Assembly (NCBI GenBank): GCA_964531735.1 | Contig: CAZHGD010000003.1 | Location: 71,958-135,957 of the forward strand | DNA: 64,000 nt | DNA from: CAZHGD01 sp964531735 | Lineage (GTDB): Bacteria; Armatimonadota; UBA10988 | Reading direction: 5' to 3' | Part shown: positions 24,597 to 32,616 of the stretch, piece by piece | Layout: the number at the start of each line of letters is the position of its first letter | Numbering within the stretch: position 1 is the stretch's first letter | The notes under the pieces: model-generated | The model's input: only the letters and a program-made list of their open reading frames with translations | The model's database searches: none | Told to the model about the DNA's origin: nothing | Program-made: the position numbers and the translations under genes

Positions 24597-25403
24597 ATGC
24601 AGCGCGGCTTCCTGATCGACATGGACGGCGTCGTCTACCGTGGCAGCGAGCTGGTGCCCGGCGCTGAGCAGTTCATCGGCCGCTTGTTGGCCCTGGGCGT
24701 GCCGTTCCGGTTCCTGACCAACAACAGCCAGCGCACGCGGCGCGACGTCGCCACGCGGCTCAACCGCATGGGGCTGCCGGTCACCGAGGACCACGTGTTC
24801 ACCTGCGCCATGGCCACAGCCCGCTTCCTGGCGCTCCAGCAGCCGGGCGGCACGGCGTTCGTCATCGGCGAGGGCGGCCTGCTGGCGGCGCTCCACGAGA
24901 ACGGCTATGCGGTGGTCGACCACGCCCCGGACTACGTGGTGGTGGGCGAGGGCCGGGTGCTCAACTTCGAGCTGATCGAGCGCGGCGTGCGCCTGGTCAT
25001 GGACGGGGCCCGCCTGATTGCCACCAACCTGGACCCGAACTGCCCCACGGAGCAAGGCCTGCGCCCGGGCTGTGGCGCGACGGTGGCGATGCTTGAGGCC
25101 GCCACCGGCCAGAAGGCGTTCAGCGTGGGCAAACCGAGCCCGATCATGATGCGCATGGCGCGCAAGGAGCTGGGCCTGGCCACCGCCGAGACCACGATGA
25201 TCGGCGACACCATGGACACCGACATCCTGGGCGGGGTGCAGATGGGCTACCGCACGGTGCTGGTGCTCACCGGCGGCACGAGCCGCGCCGACCTGGCGCG
25301 CTATGCCTACCGGCCCGATCAGGTGGTCGACTCCATCGCCGACCTGTGCGACGACGCCTACCTGCTGGGCCCGCCGCTGGCGGAGCTGGTGACGTTTGCG
25401 TGA
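24597..25403 (+). CDS. HAD-IIA family sugar-phosphate phosphatase, NagD-like
   Basis: A 268-residue HAD hydrolase with a C2A cap. Motif I is FLIDMDGVVYRG (nucleophile Asp8, acid/base Asp10), motif II is LTNNSQRTRR, motif III uses the Lys of GKPSPIMM, and motif IV is MIGDTMDTDILGG. The family dephosphorylates small phosphates such as nucleotides, p-nitrophenyl phosphate and sugar phosphates. CAGGAG is positioned six bases before the ATG. Its stop codon TGA is also the first three bases of a REP-like repeat (25401-25457), which suggests that the repeat lies exactly at the gene end. Confidence 0.92.
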   Translation: MQRGFLIDMDGVVYRGSELVPGAEQFIGRLLALGVPFRFLTNNSQRTRRDVATRLNRMGLPVTEDHVFTCAMATARFLALQQPGGTAFVIGEGGLLAALHENGYAVVDHAPDYVVVGEGRVLNFELIERGVRLVMDGARLIATNLDPNCPTEQGLRPGCGATVAMLEAATGQKAFSVGKPSPIMMRMARKELGLATAETTMIGDTMDTDILGGVQMGYRTVLVLTGGTSRADLARYAYRPDQVVDSIADLCDDAYLLGPPLAELVTFA

Positions 25404-25457
25404 GTGCCGGCGGGCAGCGCCGGCCGGCACCTTAATATGGGTGACGTCCCCAATTTA
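25401..25457 (+). repeat. REP-like direct repeat, copy 1
   Basis: The first of two tandem copies. Both begin TGAGTGCCGGC, contain a G+C-rich palindromic centre GCGCCGGCCGGC and end with AATATGGGTGACGTCCCCAA and TT. The tail has the look of repeats mobilised by REP-associated tyrosine transposases; no such transposase is present in the window. Confidence 0.8.
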
Positions 25458-25471
25458 TGGTGCCGTCTGTG

Positions 25472-25527
25472 TGAGTGCCGGCAGGCGGCGCCGGCCGGCG
25501 CGTAAATATGGGTGACGTCCCCAATTA
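25472..25527 (+). repeat. REP-like direct repeat, copy 2
   Basis: Second copy, 71 bases from the start of the first. It differs at a few positions in the G+C-rich half and keeps the ATGGGTGACGTCCCCAATT tail intact. It lies between the HAD gene and the end of the minus-strand PAS protein gene. Confidence 0.8.
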
Positions 25528-25560
25528 AGTGTTGGCGACAGCACCTGCTTCGTCACCGGT

Positions 25561-27006
25561 TCAGCCGGTTTGGCCGTCGGCTTCCAGGTCGCCCAGTTCC
25601 GGGTACAGCGTGCTGATGCAGGCCGGGCAGAGGCCATGGGAGAACTGCGCCTCGGTGTGGTGGGTGACGTACTCCTCGACCTGTTCCCAGTAGCCGGCGT
25701 CGTTGCGGATCTTCTTGCAGTTGGCGCAGATCGGCACGATGCCGCGGAGCGTGCGGATCTGGTCGAGTGCGCTCTGCAACTCGGTGATCAGGCGCTCGCG
25801 CTCGAGCTCGATCTGCTTGCGTTGGTGGATGTCGGTGAACATGCCGAACGAGCCGACCACCTGGCCCTGCTCGTTGCGGACCGCCCTGGCGGACACCAGG
25901 ACCCAATGGCGCTCGCCGCTCTTGGTCACGAGGCAACGCTCGTAGCGCGAGTCACAGCCCTGCGCGCGGCGTTCGGCCTGGACGCGGAAGTCGTCCACCT
26001 GGTCGGGCGCGATGAACGACTCGTACGGCCGCCCGAGCATCTCCTCGGCGGCGTAGCCGAGCAACGAACACATCTGCTGGTTGACGAAGGTGATGCGGTC
26101 GGTGGCGTCCAGCGAGAGCACGCCCTCCATGGCGGTGTCCACGATCAACCGGTACTGCCGCTCGCTGGCCTGCAGCGCGGACTCGATGCGCTTGCGCTCG
26201 TCGATATCGGTGAACATGGCGAAGGAGCCGGCGAAGGAGCCGCTGTCGGTCATCACCGCCTTGGCCGAGACCAGCAGCCAGTGCCGGCGGCCGTCCTGAC
26301 GGATGAAGCAGCGCTCGTAGACGGCATTCCGGCCTTGCGCGCGGATGCGCATCTGCTCGCGGTTGGCGTCCTGCTCTTCCGGCGCGATGAACGCAGCGTA
26401 GGGCTGCCCGACCACTTGCTCGACGGTGGCGCCGAGCATGGCGCACATCTGCGGGTTGGCGAAGGTGATGATGGCATGGTGGTCGAGCGAAAGGACGCCC
26501 TCGATCGCCGTCTCCACGAACCTCCGGTAGCGCTGCTCGCTGGCTTGCAGCGCGGCCTCGATGCGCTTGCGCTGATCGATGTCGGTGAACATGGCGAACG
26601 AACCGTCGAAGTCACCGTTGGCGGCGCGAAGCGCCTTGGCCGAGACCAGCAGGACGTGTCGCCGGCCGTCCTTGGTGATGAAGCAGCGCTCGTAGACCGC
26701 GTCCTCGCCGCGCGCGCGGAGGCGCATCTGCTCGCAGTTGGCCTTCTGCTCCTCCGGCGCGACGAAGGAGGCGTAGGGCTGCCCGACCACCTCGTCGACG
26801 GTGTAGCCGAGCATGGCACACATCTGCGGGTTGGCGAAGGTGATGATGGCGTGGCGATCGAGCGAGAGGACGCCCTCAATGGCGGTCTCGACGAACAGGC
26901 GGTAGCGTTCGTTGCGCTGCAGGGCCGCGGCGATGTGGTGGCGCGCTCCACCGCGGTCGAGCGCGCGCGTCAGTCGACGCCACAAGCCACCGATGCGTGT
27001 CGCCAT
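25561..27006 (-). CDS. Triple-PAS signalling protein with CxxC tail domain, no transmitter
   Basis: A 481-residue soluble protein. After a short basic N-terminus come three consecutive PAS-PAC units (about 28-150, 152-275 and 277-400). The first two are nearly the same: both contain VETAIEGVLSLD, HAIITFANPQMCAMLG and VVGQPYA. A coiled-coil helix (about 400-425) leads to a C-terminal domain with PICANCKKIR and GLCPACI. That domain is common at the end of PAS or receiver proteins and looks like a zinc ribbon. There is no kinase, cyclase or DNA-binding domain, so output must be by protein contact. The next gene on this strand, upstream, is the pseudopilin, beyond a strong hairpin. Confidence 0.85.
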   Translation of the reverse strand: MATRIGGLWRRLTRALDRGGARHHIAAALQRNERYRLFVETAIEGVLSLDRHAIITFANPQMCAMLGYTVDEVVGQPYASFVAPEEQKANCEQMRLRARGEDAVYERCFITKDGRRHVLLVSAKALRAANGDFDGSFAMFTDIDQRKRIEAALQASEQRYRRFVETAIEGVLSLDHHAIITFANPQMCAMLGATVEQVVGQPYAAFIAPEEQDANREQMRIRAQGRNAVYERCFIRQDGRRHWLLVSAKAVMTDSGSFAGSFAMFTDIDERKRIESALQASERQYRLIVDTAMEGVLSLDATDRITFVNQQMCSLLGYAAEEMLGRPYESFIAPDQVDDFRVQAERRAQGCDSRYERCLVTKSGERHWVLVSARAVRNEQGQVVGSFGMFTDIHQRKQIELERERLITELQSALDQIRTLRGIVPICANCKKIRNDAGYWEQVEEYVTHHTEAQFSHGLCPACISTLYPELGDLEADGQTG

Positions 27007-27165
27007 GGCCGGCTTCCAGACGGAGCCATTCCCTGCCCGGCGCGGCCCGGTCGGCTTTGACGGCGGGCCTGGCCGGCTGCGCCGCGCCGCACCGACCGCT
27101 TACCAGGCTACCCGCGCCCGGCCGCGGGAGTCAAGGCCGCGCTGGCTCCCGGTGGCTGCGGCAAA

Positions 27166-27208
27166 CCGACCGACGCACCCTAGCCGGTGGCCGGGGTGCG
27201 TCGGTCGG
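27166..27208 (-). terminator. Strong hairpin downstream of the pseudopilin gene
   Basis: CCGACCGACGCACCC (27166-27180) and its exact complement (27194-27208) form a 15-bp stem. On the minus strand the stem is followed by TTTG. It lies about 70 bases past the pseudopilin stop and would separate it from the PAS gene. Confidence 0.65.
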
Positions 27209-27250
27209 GGTGTGCGGTTGGGTCGGTGGGCTCGCGACCGACCGTCGCCT

Positions 27251-27271
27251 CGTCCAGCGCCAGGCTGGACG
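27251..27271 (-). terminator. Small hairpin directly after the pseudopilin stop
   Basis: CGTCCAGC-GCCAG-GCTGGACG makes an 8-bp perfect stem with a 5-base loop, six bases downstream of the stop codon. A further 5-bp hairpin GCGAC-CGACC-GTCGC follows at 27234-27248. No T tract is seen, so this may protect the message 3' end. Confidence 0.4.
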
Positions 27272-27276
27272 CCGGT

Positions 27277-28059
27277 CTACTGAACGCCGAACTTGGACCG
27301 CACCGCAGCGCGGTCGCCGTCGTTCTTGCAGAAGTACCTGAGGGTGGACTGCGCGGCCGCGGGGTTGCCGGGCGGGTACATCGCGGCCCACGGGGCCCAC
27401 TTGGCGTGGCCGTCGCAGTAGATGTAGTTGGCGCCCTCGTTGTGCGCGCCCGGGTGCTCCCAACTGCACACGCGCGGCCCACTGGAGGTCTGGTAGGCGA
27501 CCCAGCGCAGGTTGGCCGGCAGGTCGAGTCGGCCGGCATTGCCGCCGTCACCGGCAAACACGCAGTCGGCCGGCGTGGTGATGTTGGCCAGCGACAGACC
27601 CTTGAAGCCGACGTTGGTGTAGTACGGACTGGCCACCGTACCACCCCAGCCCGTCCAGCTCTGGTAGTCGAAGGCCACGAACATGCTCATCGAGTAGACC
27701 TGATGGGGCGCGCCGGTACTCGTCCAGAGGGTGGACGGGCACTGCCAGACGCCGGTCATGGCGCCCGTCTGCGGGGCGCCGTTCTTGACGTACGGCGCGA
27801 CCAGGGCCTGCCAGCTATTGGACCAGGCCCAGCCGCCGGGCGCCCAGAAGCGCCACCAGCCCGGGAACATCTCGTCGTAGTCCTGGGCATACATGGCCAC
27901 GGCGGTGCCGATCTGCTTGAGGTTGCTACAGCAAGCTGTTTGCCGTGCCTTCTCGCGAGCCTTGGCGAAGACCGGGAACAGAATGGCAGCCAAGATCGCG
28001 ATGATCGCGATGACCACCAGCAGCTCGATCAGCGTGAACCCGTTCCGAGACCGTGCCAT
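27277..28059 (-). CDS. DUF1559-type pseudopilin with H-X9-DG motif
   Basis: A 260-residue secreted prepilin-like protein. The type III signal is RNGFTLIELLVVIAIIAIL: PilD would cut after Gly7, and Glu12 is the conserved mature Glu5. It continues with FPVFAKAREKARQTACCSNL and YAQDYDE, features I associate with Armatimonadota and Planctomycetes proteins of this class. The C-terminal H-X9-DG motif is HNEGANYIYCDG near residue 206. I chose the ATG at 28059 because AGGAGG lies eight bases before it; the ATG at 28065 abuts the same site. Upstream is a near-consensus promoter. It may be a minor pilin or a surface protein. Confidence 0.92.
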   Translation of the reverse strand: MARSRNGFTLIELLVVIAIIAILAAILFPVFAKAREKARQTACCSNLKQIGTAVAMYAQDYDEMFPGWWRFWAPGGWAWSNSWQALVAPYVKNGAPQTGAMTGVWQCPSTLWTSTGAPHQVYSMSMFVAFDYQSWTGWGGTVASPYYTNVGFKGLSLANITTPADCVFAGDGGNAGRLDLPANLRWVAYQTSSGPRVCSWEHPGAHNEGANYIYCDGHAKWAPWAAMYPPGNPAAAQSTLRYFCKNDGDRAAVRSKFGVQ

Positions 28060-28148
28060 CAGCATCTCCTCCTGGCGGCTGCGGAGCAGCCGGGGTGCCT
28101 GACGCGTCCTCCGGTCCGGCGAGCGACACCGGGTGAGCGAAGAGCCAC

Positions 28149-28177
28149 ATTATGGCGAAAGCGTTCGGCCGAGTCAA
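28149..28177 (-). promoter_or_regulatory. Sigma-70 promoter of the pseudopilin gene
   Basis: On the minus strand TTGACT (28177-28172), an exact 17-base spacer and CATAAT (28154-28149) give five of six matches in each box. The start codon lies about 90 bases downstream. Confidence 0.75.
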
Positions 28178-28178
28178 G

Positions 28179-28193
28179 CCTACCTGGGGTAGG
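28179..28193. promoter_or_regulatory. Dyad abutting the pseudopilin -35 box
   Basis: CCTACC-TGG-GGTAGG is a perfect 6-bp inverted repeat, two bases upstream of the -35 hexamer. The position suits an activator site. The regulator is unknown. Confidence 0.45.
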
Positions 28194-28235
28194 TATCACA
28201 GATGGCGCGCTGCCATGAGGAAACCAAGCTGGGTA

Positions 28236-28246
28236 TTGTATACATA
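28236..28246. promoter_or_regulatory. Possible operator TTGTATACATA
   Basis: An AT-rich palindrome (core TGTATACA, 28237-28244) stands out in a G+C-rich gap. It resembles GntR/LacI-type operators, which are common near sugar genes. No regulator gene is near, so this is weak. Confidence 0.2.
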
Positions 28247-28317
28247 GAGGCGCGGCGTCCAGTGGCGCAGGCCTGGCCAAGCGCCGTGCCGGGCTGCTGG
28301 GTCTGGTCCCGCGCGAG

Positions 28318-30297
28318 CTACCCGCCGACGCTCAAGTCCATCACGATGAGGCCGTGGGGCGGCACGTGCAGCGGCGTGAAGTTGAGGCCGGTGCGAACCT
28401 GGCCGTCGGTCAGGTTGAGCGGCGTGTAGGGGAAGCCGCTGACCTTGTGCACCGTGATCGGTGCCGGGGTGACGGTGAAGTCGGGCACCAGGTAGGTGTC
28501 GATGGTGGAGACCAGCGCCAGGCGCAGTTGGCCCGGACCAGTCTCGTGCACGAGCAGCCGCAGGCCGTCCGCGGCGTTGCCGGCGCGCACCGTGGCCAGG
28601 CCGTGCGCCGTTGACCAACCGTCGACCACCGTGCGGATCGCCGCGGCCGTCGCGGTCCAGAACTCCGTCGGCAGCGCCTCGTAGTGGGGCGGGTCACCGA
28701 AGAACAGCGGCGGAATGGCGTCGGCTGGCTGCCAGGTTGCCGTCGGCGGCAGGGCGAGTTCGGCCACCGTCGCCCCGGCCGCGACGATGCGGCAGGTGTA
28801 GGCGCTGTCGTCGGCCAAGTGGCCGAGCCAGACCACCGGCCCGCCGGTGTAGCGACTGAGGTGGGACTGCTCGGCCGCGGTCAGCAGATCCGCGTTCGGC
28901 ACGATGACCGGTCCGCTGGCGTGCGCCAGCTCCTCGATCCGGCAGATGCTGTGGATCTGCAGCGCCTCGGACTCGACCAGCCGGGCGATCTGCTTGAAGG
29001 CCGGCCAGGTGCCGCGCGCGGGGTAATCGTGCCGCAGCGCGTCCACCGCCGAGTCCGCGTAGACCCAGGTCAGCTCGCCGGCGCGCCGCGGCGTCGAGGA
29101 GTACGCCGTCTGCCATTGCCGGCGCAGATAGGCCCACTCGGTGGCGGCGAGACCGTCGCCGAGGCAGACCATGAAGCCGGTCGCGCAGCGCTCCAGGCCG
29201 TCCGGCGTGACGCGCATCTGGTTGGCCAGTGTGTAGACCTCGCGCTCGAGGCGCGACGGTGCGTGGCGCAGCAGGTCGTAGCTCTCGCAGACGTCCTTCA
29301 CGCCGTGCAGGAAGAGCAGCTTCATGCTGGTCAGATGCGCCTTCAGCTCGGCGAGCGTGGCGGCGAAGTCGAAGTGGCGCTCGTAGCCACCGTTGATCAG
29401 CGCCAGGTTGGCGGCGACGGTTTCCACCACCAGATAGTCCACGCCGAGCCGGGCCACGCGGCGGTAGTCCATGCCGAAGATGTGCATCGCCTCGAACGCC
29501 GACTTGGTGTTGGCCGAGTTGATCATCGTGCCCTTGCCAAGCGGCTTCACCGCGGCGACGATGGCGGCCCAGAACTGCTCCCAGCGCAGCAGGTTGAACT
29601 CGACCCACGGTGCGTAGAGGTGGTCGTTGATGACCGCCATGCGCTCGGCCAGGGCGGGCTGGTCCCAGCCGCGCGCGTCGGTCAGTGCGGGCGGCGCGGC
29701 GGCGCCGAGGTACTCGGCGAACTGCGCGGCGATGCCGTCGGAGCAGTCGTTGAAGCTCAGCGAGCCGGCCGGCCCGAGGCAGTCGGGGCCGTGGAAGCCG
29801 TCGAAGCCGTAGTCGACCAGCACCCGCGCCAATTGCGCGGCGAACAGGTCCTGGTAGTACGTGCCGTCGGCCAGCCGGGCCAGCATCTGCACGCCGTCGG
29901 TCACGCCGAGGTGCGAGTAGACGATGCGCGCCTCCGGGTGGTCCGACAGCCACTCGCGGTGGAAGCGGTCGTGGTGGTAGGCGGCGAAGACCGAGACGAA
30001 GACCTGCACGCCGGCCGCGCGCAGTCGGGCCACCAGGTCGCGGAGCTGCCAGTTGGTCCACTCCTGCCGCTGGCGCTCCTCGTTGCCGGCCTGCCCGAAG
30101 CGCGCACAGACGTCGGCGAACAGCGGGCGCTCCGCGGCGAGGCCCTCGTGCAGCACGACGAAGTCCGAGGCGGACGCGAGCAGCGAGAGGCCGGTGGGCC
30201 GGAAGCCCAACCGGTCCAGGTACTCGCCGACGCCGAGATCGGCCTGGGCGTTATCGAAGGCCAGCAGCTCGGTCCAGATCCAGGACTCATGGCTCAT
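28318..30297 (-). CDS. Glycoside-hydrolase-like TIM-barrel protein, family not recognised
   Basis: A 659-residue protein without a signal peptide. The N-terminal two thirds read as a (beta/alpha)8 barrel of the alpha-amylase/GH-like type: VQVFVSVFAAYHHDRFHREWL, YGFDGFHGPDCLG with a catalytic-looking Asp, and later KGTMINSANTKS. The last third is beta-rich, ending ITVHKVSGFPYTPLNLTDGQVRTG split over sheet strands. Start choice is uncertain. ATG 30297 begins a natural domain, but the only strong ribosome site (GGAGGAGG, near 30337-30330) is over 30 bases upstream, closer to in-frame TTG 30339 or CTG 30327. It follows the beta-helix gene closely on the same strand. Confidence 0.6.
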   Translation of the reverse strand: MSHESWIWTELLAFDNAQADLGVGEYLDRLGFRPTGLSLLASASDFVVLHEGLAAERPLFADVCARFGQAGNEERQRQEWTNWQLRDLVARLRAAGVQVFVSVFAAYHHDRFHREWLSDHPEARIVYSHLGVTDGVQMLARLADGTYYQDLFAAQLARVLVDYGFDGFHGPDCLGPAGSLSFNDCSDGIAAQFAEYLGAAAPPALTDARGWDQPALAERMAVINDHLYAPWVEFNLLRWEQFWAAIVAAVKPLGKGTMINSANTKSAFEAMHIFGMDYRRVARLGVDYLVVETVAANLALINGGYERHFDFAATLAELKAHLTSMKLLFLHGVKDVCESYDLLRHAPSRLEREVYTLANQMRVTPDGLERCATGFMVCLGDGLAATEWAYLRRQWQTAYSSTPRRAGELTWVYADSAVDALRHDYPARGTWPAFKQIARLVESEALQIHSICRIEELAHASGPVIVPNADLLTAAEQSHLSRYTGGPVVWLGHLADDSAYTCRIVAAGATVAELALPPTATWQPADAIPPLFFGDPPHYEALPTEFWTATAAAIRTVVDGWSTAHGLATVRAGNAADGLRLLVHETGPGQLRLALVSTIDTYLVPDFTVTPAPITVHKVSGFPYTPLNLTDGQVRTGLNFTPLHVPPHGLIVMDLSVGG

Positions 30298-30366
30298 GCC
30301 GGCGCGGTTTGGTGGCCGCGCCGACAGGTCCTCCTCCAAGATGGCCGGTCACCGTCGGCGCCGCGC

Positions 30367-32511
30367 CTACGGCACGACCAGCGCGCCGGCGGCGCCGTCG
30401 CCGTCCAGCGGCTTGGCCACCTCTTCGAACCGGTTGCCGCGCAGCACCGTGCCGTGTACGTCCTTGGTCACGCGGACGCCGACCGGCGAGTGCTTGACCG
30501 TGCAGCGCTCCACCAGCGTGTCTTCGGTCTTGCCGCCCAGGTTCAGGTAGGACTGCGTCTGCATCACGTTGCGGCGGAAGATGGTCGCCCGCGCCAACGG
30601 TCCGGGGTACTGCGCGTTGCTGTCACCGGTGGTCACGCCGAAGAACGACGGCCCCCAGACGCGCCCGCCATAGCCGCTGCCTTCGGTCAGCTCGTTGTCG
30701 AGGAACTGGCAGCAGAAGCTGGGCTGCCAGCCCCAGCCGTGCGGATTGAGGCCCCAGGTGAAGAAGCCGTCGATGCGCGCGCCGGTGTTGCCCGCTAGGA
30801 TCACGTCGGCGGCCGAGCCGTAGAGTTGCACCGCGCCACCGTCGACGAAGCGGTTGCCGATGAACAGGTTGCGCCCGCGGAACGGCACGATGGAGAACCG
30901 CGAGGTGTCGTCCGGGGCCACCGTCCAGGGCCGGTCGAGTTCCCATTCGCGGCCCTGGTTGGCGGTCACCTGCCGCCACTGTCCCGCGCCGGTACCGTCG
31001 AGGATGAACACCGCCGCGCCGCGGTAGTCGGTGTGGGCACGCGGCGCGTAGTCCTTGAACTGCGGCTCGGCGGCCAGCGTCAGGTGCGTGCCGGTGGCCT
31101 TGGCCGCGCCGAAGTAGGCACCGCCGCCGGCGTCGAAGGTCATGATCTCGCGGTCGCCACCGTAGACATGCCGCACGTCGTTGTCGGCGCAGTAGAGGTC
31201 CTGCGCGAAGTTGTTCCAGTAGGTCGTGGCGCTGAAGCAGACGCCGGTCACCTTGTTGCGCTCGAAGATCACCGCCTTGTAGTTCTCACAGCCGTACATG
31301 TGGCCGTAGAACTCGCTGTCGCTGATCACGCCGTACCAGGGCCCTTGGTCGCGAGCGAAGCCCCACGGTCCGGTGACCAGCACGCGTCCCTGCGCGTTGC
31401 CCGGCAGCGCGCCGTAGACATCGCAGCCGGTGATCCGGTAGTTGCGCCCGGTGATGTGGAGCGCGGCCAACGGCTCCTTGTTGTTCTTCTTGACCGTGTG
31501 CCGCACCGCTTCGGGCACCGCGCGCACGCGCACGTGGTGCAGCCGCAGCCGCTCGCTGTCGGGCGTGTCGCTGATCACGCGGCGGTAGTTGAAGCAGTAG
31601 AGGCTTAGCTCTTCGAGGCCGTAGTCGCGGCCGCTGATCCAGCTCTCGGGCGGGTCGGGGGTGTTGGCGACATACAGGCTGACCAGGCCCATGCCTTCGC
31701 CGCGCAGCACCGTGCGCGGCGGAATCACCAGCGCCGACTTCACGTCGTAGCTGCCGCGCGGCAGGAAGACGATGCCGCCGCCGCTCTTGGCCGCCTTCTC
31801 CAGCGCCTCGTGGATGGCCTTGTCGGTGTCGCCCGTGTTGGCCACCAGGATCATTGTCGGCGGCTGTGTCACCGGCGCCACCACGCTCAGCCGCCCGGCG
31901 CGCCGCCAGCCGGCGGGTCCGCCCCAGCCGTTGTGGACGAACACCTCGTGGTCGCCGCGCGGCAGGTCGGCCGGCAGCGGCACGTTCAGCGACCACCCGT
32001 TGGCCGCCTTGACCGCGAGACGCCGGTCCTGGCCGGCGGCGTCGCGCAGCAGCACGGTGGCGGCGGCGGTGCCCAGGCACTTGCCGAAGATGCGCAGCCA
32101 GCCGCCCGGCGAGGCCAGCCGGCCCTCATCGCCCTGGAACCACCACGGGTTCGGCTCATTGGCGAGCAGCGTGTTCGACACCGCCTCGCCCTGCCGGACG
32201 CGCAGGGCATAGAGCCCGCCCTTCGCCTGCGTTGGAATCGCGTTCGGTGGCAAGACCGCCTTGATGCAGCGCCCGCTGACCTGCAGCGGCTTCAGCGTGG
32301 CGAACTGCCCGCGCGGCTCCGGCGAGCCGGGCTGTCCGGCCGGACCGTCGGCCAGGCGGAGCAACTCGACCACCGCGCCGGCCTCGAGGCCCTCGCCGAG
32401 GATGACCACGGTCTCGTCGGGCGCAACCGGGTCGGACACCCAGTGAATGCCCGGCGCGGCGAAGAGCGGCGCGGCACAGACCAGGGCGGCTATGAGGCCG
32501 ATCAGGCGCAT
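30367..32511 (-). CDS. Secreted right-handed beta-helix protein, pectate-lyase-like
   Basis: A 714-residue exported protein. Its signal peptide is MRLIGLIAALVCAAPLFAAP. An IPT/Ig-like N-terminal region (about 20-190) contains EGLEAGAVVELLR and GWLRIFGKCLG. From about 200 the repetitive beta-helix begins with IHEALEKAAKSGGGIVFLP and SYDVKSALVIPPRTVLRGEG, as in pectin lyase fold proteins. It continues with short turns such as GNRFVDGG, AGNTGARIDG and LRGNRFEEV up to the end. The ATG at 32511 is preceded by GGAG at six bases; an in-frame GTG at 32523 overlaps that site and is unlikely. The substrate is probably a plant or microbial polysaccharide. It lay next to the phosphorylase gene before the TIR cassette arrived. 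Confidence 0.85.
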   Translation of the reverse strand: MRLIGLIAALVCAAPLFAAPGIHWVSDPVAPDETVVILGEGLEAGAVVELLRLADGPAGQPGSPEPRGQFATLKPLQVSGRCIKAVLPPNAIPTQAKGGLYALRVRQGEAVSNTLLANEPNPWWFQGDEGRLASPGGWLRIFGKCLGTAAATVLLRDAAGQDRRLAVKAANGWSLNVPLPADLPRGDHEVFVHNGWGGPAGWRRAGRLSVVAPVTQPPTMILVANTGDTDKAIHEALEKAAKSGGGIVFLPRGSYDVKSALVIPPRTVLRGEGMGLVSLYVANTPDPPESWISGRDYGLEELSLYCFNYRRVISDTPDSERLRLHHVRVRAVPEAVRHTVKKNNKEPLAALHITGRNYRITGCDVYGALPGNAQGRVLVTGPWGFARDQGPWYGVISDSEFYGHMYGCENYKAVIFERNKVTGVCFSATTYWNNFAQDLYCADNDVRHVYGGDREIMTFDAGGGAYFGAAKATGTHLTLAAEPQFKDYAPRAHTDYRGAAVFILDGTGAGQWRQVTANQGREWELDRPWTVAPDDTSRFSIVPFRGRNLFIGNRFVDGGAVQLYGSAADVILAGNTGARIDGFFTWGLNPHGWGWQPSFCCQFLDNELTEGSGYGGRVWGPSFFGVTTGDSNAQYPGPLARATIFRRNVMQTQSYLNLGGKTEDTLVERCTVKHSPVGVRVTKDVHGTVLRGNRFEEVAKPLDGDGAAGALVVP

Positions 32512-32572
32512 CGTGTTCTCCACAAGCCCACCGGCTGGAATCGCGGCCTGGCCGACGAATCCTCCCCCATCC

Positions 32573-32616
32573 GCCCTACAGCGCCAGCGCCGCGCGCGCC
32601 GCGACGCCGATCAGCC
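32573..32616 (-). repeat. 44-bp direct repeat, left copy (attL-like)
   Basis: This repeats 36023-36066 with one mismatch (32594 versus 36044). Read on the minus strand it encodes the phosphorylase C-terminal peptide LIGVAARAALAL and its TAG stop. The mismatch changes CGG to CGC, still Arg. No open frame continues upstream of it, so it is a gene-end fragment bordering the TIR-WD40 insert. Confidence 0.9.

Noticed and set aside
32573..32616. Left 44-bp repeat as a pseudogene of a second phosphorylase
   Set aside because: Only 12 codons and a stop are recognisable and nothing upstream matches, so I record it as a repeat. Duplication remains the stated alternative.
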